Shown in pieces: positions 57,056 to 64,000 of a stretch of DNA of 64,000 nucleotides; position 1 is the stretch's first letter, and every line of letters starts with the position of its first letter. The notes below the pieces were generated by a model. The model was not told the origin of the DNA, made no database searches, and was given only the letters and a program-made list of their open reading frames with translations. This DNA comes from Anastrepha obliqua (Eukaryota; Arthropoda; Insecta; Diptera; Tephritidae): contig NC_072893.1 of NCBI RefSeq assembly GCF_027943255.1, positions 121,147,784-121,211,783 on the forward strand, given 5' to 3'. A program made the translations under genes and the position numbers.

Positions 57056-57140
57056 TTTTGTCCTTGTTCACTCCTCTCAGGAGCATACAGCCTCGACAAG
57101 TCTCAGACTTGCGTTGGTTTCTTTAATCTGTTTTCTTTTT
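57056..57140 (-). repeat. LINE-tail-like repeat with GAGGAGTG hairpin, copy 3
   Basis: Minus: AACCAACGCAAGTCTGAGAC, TTGTCGAGGCTGTATGC, TCCTGAGAGGAGTGAACAAGG, then A-rich. Confidence 0.6.
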
Positions 57141-58999
57141 TTATGTTTTTTTCTTGTTACCGGTTTTATTATTTAAGCCACCTGTTTTTGTTTTTTAATT
57201 GAAGAGTTTTTTTTAAATCTCGCATTTCTCCCTGTTTTTAAAATATCTTATTTTTATATTTTTCATAAACAAAATTTCCAAAAATATTTACTTTAAATTG
57301 TTTAAGCCATCAACCATTTTGCCATTTTTAGAAACCGTAAAACTTCAAACCTATTGAATTATTGTTCATTCAGAATTTTTCATAAATTTTTTTAGTTATT
57401 ACCTCGAAAAAATTAAAATAAACTCATTGAACTTAAAATTAAAAAACAAACCACTAAACTTTTTTTTGTTTCTTGTTATGGTTTTTTTAACTTTTTTTTT
57501 GTTTTATGTTATTAAAAGAAATTATTGTCTTTTTCATTACATGTACCTCAAAATTTGTTCATTAAGAAATAAATATTGGCCCCGAAAATTTTCTCAAGCA
57601 CATTTTTAAGCAAAATAATAGCAAATGAGCAACTTTAATTCTTTTATGCTTAAAATTGAAAACAAGTTTTTAATTTTATCATTTTTTTAGAGAAAGCGAG
57701 AAGAACAATTCCGATTTAATCCTCTGTAAATACGAAGTATTACAAATACATGAACAGAAGCAAATTTTACCATCATAAAAAACTCAAATAAGTTTCCGTT
57801 CTTGTATTTTTTTAACTCTCATTTGCATAATCATGTATTTCCACTTTAATTTCTACCTCACACCATCATTAACTCATCAACCTTGCAACGCTCGAAACAT
57901 TACAGAATGCAATGCAATAAAACTAAAAGCTCCCAGTTCCACATTCTACGGCATCGACTGTATGCAAAAGGTGCCAAGTGGCCAATGGAACTGCAGTTGG
58001 TGCCACAAGTATGCAACAGCATTGTGCAGCACAACATTCAGCATTGTCCAACATCGCGTGCAACAAACATTTACTTAACAGTTTCGACGCGTGTAAACTT
58101 AATGGTGCAAAATTGCTGGCAATTTAGGTGTTCCAGCTAATGGAGTTGAAGAATAAGCTTACTTTTGTAGCAGAGCACAATAAATTGAGGCAAAAAGTGT
58201 ATGTGAGCCATGAATATGAGGACCTATAAAAGACGTTCGTCATAAATATTTCCAGAACTTTAGGAAATCATAATTTTATGTACTTTAATTTAAATTTGAA
58301 GGAAAGGGAATTGAAAAGGGCCATAACTTTAATTCCAACAGCAAGTTTGTTGCTTGAATCTCTTGTGATTAGGTGTACGTATAAGACGGGAAGTAAATTT
58401 TGTTTACTAAATTTTTATGAGTGCCGTTTAAAAGTGTTAGTCGTGTTGGCAACAATGTACGAAATTTTTAGTAGACAAGTCTACTATTTTTTATGGAAAT
58501 TTGAAAATTCTTTTAAAAACTATAAATTATTGTGAGCAAAATTTTAATTAATATTACTGGGTGTGGATGATATGCTGGGATGAGTAGAAGGCACAAAAGA
58601 GCATAAGGACGAAGTGCAAATCTCCAATAAATCTCAAAAGTAATGCGGGAATCAAACGAAAACTGTTTGGCAATGCTCTAATTTGGAAAAAGTTTTGAGA
58701 AAAGTTGCCACTTAAAAGAATTTTCAATTTTTTTATATTTTTTTTTAATTTATTTTTTTACTTTAATGTTCTGTCAAAAAAATTTATCATCTTTTTAATT
58801 TTATTTATATGTTCTATAATTCCTTGTTTTTATTTTTCAAATTATTGTTCACATAAAAATAATGATAGAAAAATAAAAACAAAAAATAATAAAATAATAA
58901 AATATAATACTTTTTGATTTCATTAAATTTTTTTTTTAATTGTTTTTTAAATTTATTATTCCCTTAAAAATATTTTTTTTTATGAATATTTCTTTGTAC
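57141..58999. other. AT-rich and unique spacer, no gene seen
   Basis: A less AT-rich part lies at 57830-58660, where two overlapping + frames (57833-58140) share sequence; both look like chance. No motif recognised. Confidence 0.4.
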
Positions 59000-60000
59000 T
59001 TTATTTTTCTTTATTATTTTTTTAATTCCTTTTTCTCCCAAAAACAATGTGTTACCTTCTTAATTTTATAATTCTTTTTATAGTTTTTTAAATTATTTTT
59101 TTAATTATTTTTTTATTTTAATATTCTCTTGAAAATAATTTATTTTCTTTGATTTTTTAATATTTTTTAAACCCTTTTTAAATATTTTTTTAGTTCAATG
59201 TTCTTTTAAAAATAATTTATTACCTTATTGATTGTATTAATTAATATTTTTTATAAATTTTTTTAGTTGAATATTCCTTTAAACATAATTTATTTTTGTA
59301 GTCGACGGCCATTGTAGCTTGCACTCTTATATGCAATTAGGTTTACTATCTATATATTTTTCCTAATATATAATAATTATAATAATTTATTACTTTTTTT
59401 AATTTCATTAATATTTTTTATATATTTTTTAAATTACTTTTTTACTTTAATGTTCTCTTATAAATAATTTATTACCTTTCTGGTTTTAATATTTTTATAG
59501 ATTTTTTTTAAATTAACCTTTACTTTGATGTTCCTGTGAAAATAATTTATTCCCTTTCCGATTTCATTAATATTTTTTTATAAAATGTTTTAATTATTTT
59601 TTTACTTAAATCTTCTCTTAAAAATAAATTTATTATCTCCTTGATTTTATTAATATTTTTTATTAATTATTTGAATTAGTTTTTTTACTTTAATATTCTC
59701 TTAATAATAATTTATTGTCTTTCTGATTTTATTAAAATTTTTTTTTTTACTTTAACATTCTTTTATAAAATAATTTATTATCTCTTTGATTTTAGTAAGA
59801 TTTTTTATAAATTATTTTAACTATTTTTTTACTTTAATATTCTATTAAAAATAATTTATTACCGTTTTGATATTATTAATATTTAAATTTGTTTTTTTTT
59901 AATTTTATTTTAAATATTTTTTTTTACTTTAATGTTCTTTTAAAATATTTATTACCTTGCTAATTTTATTAATATTTTTTATTTATTTGCTTTTTAAATA
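59000..60000. repeat. AT-rich tandem array, ~80-bp unit, about 12 copies
   Basis: The block TACTTTAATGTTCTCTTAAA, then AATAATTTATTACCTTT and GATTTTATTAATATTTTTTA, recurs about every 63-97 bases through the region, with one non-conforming insert (59300-59370, GTCGACGGCCATTGTAGC). Confidence 0.8.
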
Positions 60001-60980
60001 AATAAAAAAATGATTAAAGAAAAATTACAGAGTTGTGGCAACTGGATATTATTTTTAAAGCCCCGAACTATCGTTTAACACAAAAAATCGATTTCTTCAA
60101 AATACAAGAGTGGCGCTGCCCATTAAAAGCAATAAGAAAAACAATGAGTGGAGAACCTAAGCAGTTTTGTAAAGAAAATCTAATTATGCCATCAAAGTTG
60201 AGTTCTTCATGAACACTTTTTTACTTCCGTACCCGCCCACATTTATGTTCAAACAAAAAACCAAACACAAAAAACACAAAAAGAAGAGTATCTAAACGTA
60301 TTGTATATAAGTATAGCTGTCACACATTCAAAGTGCCGCACGTAGCAACGATTATGACTTGCCACACATGCCTGGCCGGTGTGTTTATGCAACACGCACA
60401 TTGATTGCAATTTGATTTGAGTGTTGGCAGCAAACAAGTTGTAAAATTTTAAAATGCAACAGAGCATATTTTGCTTTTATGATTTTAATGGGCACTTAAA
60501 GGCATGGAAGGAGTAGAAAAGGTGGAAGCAGAAAATGCCCTGTATAGATACAAGAGACCATAAATGAAAAATGTACAACATGTACAAATGTACGCACAAC
60601 ATAAATGAAAATAATAAAAATTTAAAAAATGTTAAAACATGCAAACAAATTAAAACGTCGCTTTGTCGCATGACAGGCGCTTATTATGAAAGCCGCAAGT
60701 GGCGCCACAGTAGGCAATTAATAATTTTCTATTTTTAGTTGTTGTTAATATAATAGGTCTGTGATTTTTACTATTATTATAGCTTTTTCCCCTGTCGGAA
60801 TTCTTTCAAACATTTCTCTGTCGCTACTTAGGTTTTAATTTGCTTTTAAATTATTTTTATACAATTTTTTCTTCAATTTGAAATTTTTTCAGTTATAAAA
60901 AATTAACTACACGCAATGTGAATTTATACAATTCTCTCATGACACCTCTTTCACACATCTCTGTTTTTCTTCTATTTCAG
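60001..60980. other. Unique spacer upstream of candidate exon
   Basis: Mixed composition at 60040-60720, then AT-rich, ending in a pyrimidine tract leading to the acceptor at 60980. Confidence 0.4.
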
Positions 60981-61067
60981 AGCTTTTACGTTGCAAGAGG
61001 ACTGGCTTGAAGTACTACCATCGTCGCTGATCAGCTGCACCAAATAAGGCTCATTGGCCGCACAAAG
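60981..61067 (+). other. Candidate spliced exon, 87 bp, unknown gene
   Basis: Preceded by a long pyrimidine tract ending TTTTTCTTCTATTTCAG and followed by AAAG then GTGAGT, both near-ideal insect splice sites. All three forward frames contain a stop inside the exon. The best frame, starting at its second base, reads AFTLQEDWLEVLPSSLISCT, K, then TAA. It is therefore either a non-coding (UTR or lncRNA) exon, or one in which a protein ends with a further intron in the 3' UTR. The same bases read as ANEPYLVQLISDDGSTSSQ on the minus strand, but no acceptor supports that side. The gene is unidentified; the rest of the transcript would lie outside or far away. Confidence 0.4.
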
Positions 61068-61990
61068 GTGAGTAGCATAGAATGAGGGGAAAAAATTAAA
61101 AATAATTAAACACAAATACAAACAAAGCACGTATTGTGTAATTACGCGTATGCGTTCTTCCTGCTGCCTCAAGTGCATGCGAGCTAGCCAAGCAATGAGC
61201 CCGCAAAAAGGAGGAAAATCATAGAGAAGAATTATGCTGCAGCCTCCAGTGCCGCGCACAGCAGGTGTTGATGCCTCACACGTTCGATTGATAGAAATCT
61301 AATTATTTATTTTGTACAATCAATACCACTACAAATGTGAATACGTCCTTATGTGTGACGGATGGGTAACTGCGTGCAAGCTAAGCTAAATGCTTGCATG
61401 TGTGTGTGCTGTAATACACATTAAAGCATTGCAGCTGGCACACAATGGCCTAGCGTTGGGCAGGGCTGAGCTTGAAGCAAAAAGCGTCTGGCATTGTGCC
61501 CGCTACCACCAACCAGCCTCTACGGCCAGCCTCCAAAAGACATATGCACACATAAGCTTCTAAGCATGCATGTATGTATGTATGTATGTACAGCAACTGT
61601 CCAACGAATTGGGAGCGATAATAAAATATTACAAGCCTTACATCAGCAATAAAAGCGAAAGTCAGGGGAGCCTTAGGGCCACCAAGAGAAAATCAGTACC
61701 CGTTGACAAAAAGTGTGTGCCAATTTCCAGAAGATCTTTATAATATTTTTTTATTTTATTTTATTCTATTTTTTTCGTCAAACCAATTTTTCACAATGTT
61801 AAGCATCTTTTCGATTATCGCCAGTACAAGTATCTCTTCCGCGATCTCGGTAGAAGTTCCTCTGTTACATGAAGGATTAGGTCAGAGTTATTTAAATATC
61901 TGCATCCCTTAGGTTGATTCACGATAATATCTGTCGACCATTGCCTTTTAGAGGTCAGATCCTTCACATTGGGATATGCTAATTTGAAGT
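61068..61990. other. Unique sequence with TATG microsatellite
   Basis: Less AT-rich to 61560. A (TATG)n run lies at 61566-61591. No supported gene. Confidence 0.4.
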
Positions 61991-62373
61991 TTTTAGATAG
62001 CGTTTACCCAAGATTCTTATTTCGGCTTTCGAAGAAACTGTTATTTAACCGCTCCACCGCTGAATGCGTTTACGAGCTGTTGTTGCTGTTTTATTTTTTG
62101 TTTTTTGGAGGGAGAGGTAGGGTCCAAACTGCCTTCACGGTTATAGCGACCGTCGTCTACTGCGTTGACGGATGTGGCCACTAAAACAATCCGTCCTCCT
62201 CCTCTGAGGAGCTACTTTTCCCGGGAGGAGCTACCTTTCTGCATTGCTCCGGGAAGACCCAGAGCGGTATCCATAAGGGATCAATTCTATTCACCCATAT
62301 AGGTTAGGGACTCGTCGTTTTGGGTCTCTGTACTGTCTGCACTGTGTCGAGGTCTATCCTTTTTCCATAGTAC

Positions 62374-62384
62374 GCCCTCGATGT
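62374..62384 (+). repeat. 11-bp target-site duplication, left copy
   Basis: GCCCTCGATGT, repeated at 62717-62727, brackets the SINE and marks insertion by target-primed reverse transcription. Confidence 0.85.
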
Positions 62385-62716
62385 CGAATGCCCGCCGTAG
62401 CCGAATGGGTTGGTGCGTGGTTACCATTCGGAATTCACAGAGATTTCGTTGGTTCGAATCTCGGTGAAAGCAAAATTAATAAAAACATTTTTCGAATAGC
62501 GGTCGCCCCTCGGCAGGCAATGGCAAACCGCCGAGTGTATTTCTGCCATGAAAAAGCTCCTCATAAAAATATCTGCCGTTTGGAGTCGGCTTGAAACTGT
62601 AGGTCCCTCCATTTGTGGAACAACATCAAGACGCACACCACAAATAGGAGGAGGAGCTCGGCCAAACACCTAACAGAAGTGTACGCCCCAATTATTTATT
62701 TATTTATTTTTTTTAT
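62385..62716 (+). mobile_element. tRNA-derived SINE, full length, with TSD
   Basis: Head CCCGCCGTAGCCGAATGG (A box), GGTTCGAATCTCG (B box), body GGTCGCCCCTCGGCAGGC, CTCCATTTGTGGAACAAC, AGGAGGAGCTCGGCC, and tail AATTATTTATTTATTT plus T and A. The tail here is ATTT-type, whereas the 17.6-kb copy has AT repeats. It is nearly identical in the body to that copy, so one of the youngest. Confidence 0.9.
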
Positions 62717-62727
62717 GCCCTCGATGT

Positions 62728-63130
62728 GTCTCTTTCCGCGAGCCATCTGTCACAACTAAAAAACTTGTGTTCAGCGTCGCTCGACGCTTCGCAGTATATG
62801 CACTTGGGATCGCTTACCTCTCCAATGCGGTATAGGTATTTCTGGAAGTATCCGTTGCCCGAGAGAAACTGAGTTAAGAAGTAATTCACTTCCGTGAAGT
62901 TTCTTTGGACCCATTTGCCTATTGACGGAATGAGTTTCGCCGTTCATCTGCCCGTGTACCATCGGTATAGGTATTTCTGGAAGTATCCGTTGCCCGAGAG
63001 AAACTGAGTTAAGAAGTAATTCACTTCCGTGAAGTTTCTTTGGACCCATTTGCCTATTGATGGAATGAGTTTCGCCGTTCATCTGCCAGTGTCCCATCGA
63101 CTTTGCCACCGCAGCTTGATTCGGTATCTT
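62728..63130 (-). pseudogene. LINE C-terminal domain with CCHC finger
   Basis: The minus strand reads IPSIGKWVQRNFTEVNYFLT, then QFLSGNGYFQKYLYRIGEVS, then DPKCIYCEASSDAEHKFFSC and DRWLAERDTSRA. This is the C-terminal part of R1/LOA-type ORF2: W....G.V.Y.LTQ.LSGHG.F..YL.RIG, then the finger C-x2-C-x8-H-x4-C with all four ligands present, then RW..ER. The 135-bp duplication repeats the EVNYFLTQFLSGNGYFQKYL part in frame. Upstream frames are disturbed. A longer, 155-codon frame over the same bases (63238-62771) is out of phase and not the real product. Confidence 0.7.
62831..63100. repeat. 135-bp tandem duplication
   Basis: TATAGGTATTTCTGGAAGTA starts at 62831 and again at 62966. The two units are almost identical and 135 is divisible by three, so the frame is kept. 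Confidence 0.9.
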
Positions 63131-63200
63131 CGTTCCGATGCTAGTGGTGACGTGTTTCTGCTTGAAGTACCACGCATCCATCCATGGGTCACCCCACTGG

Positions 63201-64000
63201 CATATAGAAATTGAAATAGAATAAATGAAGAACTGCACTTCAACCTTCCTATCTACTCATACCAATACTTCATAAAAACCCACTTCCCTCAGTAAGCCTT
63301 GTACTGAGCTGGGCTGAGCTGAGCGTATATAACTATTGGCGTTTTCTTTCTTTATCTAGTTTGTAGCGCCATACAGTCTGCAAGTTGGCATTCAATTTTT
63401 AAAAACGGATAAGTTCTTTCTTTTCTATGCAAGGGCACATAAAAATATTTCCCAGCAATCTGACCTTGCTCCGGTAGCTTGGGCCCTGCTCCTTAAGTGA
63501 TTTAGCTTACATGCTAGCCTTCAAAGATCTTCTCATAATCACTACCCCATTTTCTAAGCCACTCTTCGCGTTCTTAATTCATTGCACATACACTGTGCAT
63601 ACTAGTTGCCAGCTGTGCTTGCCACAACCGCGGCTCAAACTATTCTACTCTGCCTTGTATCACAACCAGCGTTCTTCTGCGCCCAGCGCGAGGCGGTCAC
63701 TTTTCTTCTGATCTTGGCAGGTGGCAGTTGTTTGAGTTACTTGCAACAAAAGGCGGAAGTTGCACATTGCTAAGATGATTATTGCTGTAGCATGCAGCAT
63801 GCAGCAGCAGCATGCGTGGTAGGCAACACACACGCACATAGAAGAAGCAAGAAATTCACAAGCGAATACTCTCAAGCGCTACAAAAAGCCACTTGCTTTG
63901 GCAGTCCATTTATTCAGCAACAGCTTTTAATTACACTTATTAAGCTCACAGCAGTAATCCTACAAATACACATACACGAGGATCATTACATAAGCCAGCA
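63201..64000. other. Unique sequence, no gene seen
   Basis: Less AT-rich, with GAGCTGGGCTGAGCTGAGC at 63308 and an ATGCAGCATGCAGCAGCAGC stretch near 63792. Short frames on both strands have no support. Confidence 0.4.

Larger units (their letters stand above)
62085..63200 (-). mobile_element. R1-like non-LTR retrotransposon, 3' end
   Basis: The minus-strand element runs from a C-terminal coding region to a 3' UTR that shares AGAGGAGGAGGA and AACCCTACC-like landmarks with 3129-3745. It finishes in an A-rich end near 62085-62105. A SINE (62385-62716) sits in the 3' part and a 135-bp duplication in the coding part. Confidence 0.75.

Noticed and set aside
60972..61259. 95-codon minus-strand frame ending YLVQLISDDGSTSSQ
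   Set aside because: The protein-like part coincides with the + strand exon, and the minus strand has no acceptor before it. The rest is low-complexity.
62771..63238. 155-codon minus-strand frame with an internal repeat
   Set aside because: The true LINE reading (WVQRNF...CIYC...FFSCDRW) is in another phase of the same strand. The long frame is a shadow kept open by the 135-bp duplication.

Overview
This window looks like a piece of an insect nuclear genome, most likely a true fly (Diptera) and quite possibly a tephritid fruit fly. It is very AT-rich and carries no bacterial-type operon. It is dominated by decayed insect transposons: Jockey-like, R1-like and I-like non-LTR retrotransposons, several mariner lineages, a non-autonomous Helitron and a tRNA-derived SINE. 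Two mariner copies have a DD41D catalytic spacing, which I associate with the rosa lineage first described from Ceratitis and other tephritids. The taxonomic placement is an inference from element types, not from a host gene. I recognise no complete host protein-coding gene. The best host-transcript candidates are one 87-bp exon with near-ideal splice sites (60981-61067), a possible non-coding first exon ending at a donor near 21799, and a short signal-peptide-like ORF at 44497.

Layout. 1-2716: 3' part of a Jockey-clade LINE, split just before its FADD box by a DD41D mariner (587-1807). 3129-3745: 3' end of an R1-like LINE. 3911-5255: minus-strand Helitron carrying an internal minisatellite with a 249-bp higher-order period, sitting between two copies of a ~140-bp direct repeat. 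5.8-6.1 kb: old SINE. 7.9-12.1 kb: TTAA-flanked MITE, an old ~300-bp repeat array, a gutted mariner, a 24-G homopolymer, and the 3' end of an I-like LINE. 14.1-19.3 kb: two mariner fragments, a SINE, and another reverse transcriptase interrupted by a second TTAA MITE. 19.7-21.8 kb: unique, less AT-rich, possibly a promoter or first exon. 22-27 kb: very AT-rich degenerate repeats. 27.2-32.5 kb: mariner and LINE fragments among unique sequence. 33-40 kb: AT-rich arrays plus a SINE. 40-45 kb: mostly unique, with LINE debris. 45.2-47.4 kb: second DD41D mariner with a SINE inside its transposase gene. 47.4-54.2 kb: SINE pieces, an unclassified LINE-like 5' region, and two mariners. 54.3-61.7 kb: unique sequence, AT-rich ~80-bp array, candidate exon. 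61.9-63.2 kb: minus-strand R1-like LINE with an internal 135-bp duplication and a SINE flanked by an 11-bp target-site duplication.

Taken together, this is a graveyard of nested mobile elements (SINE in mariner, SINE in LINE, mariner in LINE, MITE in LINE) within intergenic or intronic fly DNA. No element appears able to encode an intact enzyme. The autonomous partners of the SINE, the TTAA MITEs and the Helitron are not in the window. I found no convincing new molecular machine. The most unusual items are the higher-order Helitron minisatellite, a SINE copy with a different tRNA-like head, an undescribed five-copy short repeat, and two TTAA MITEs of identical length.
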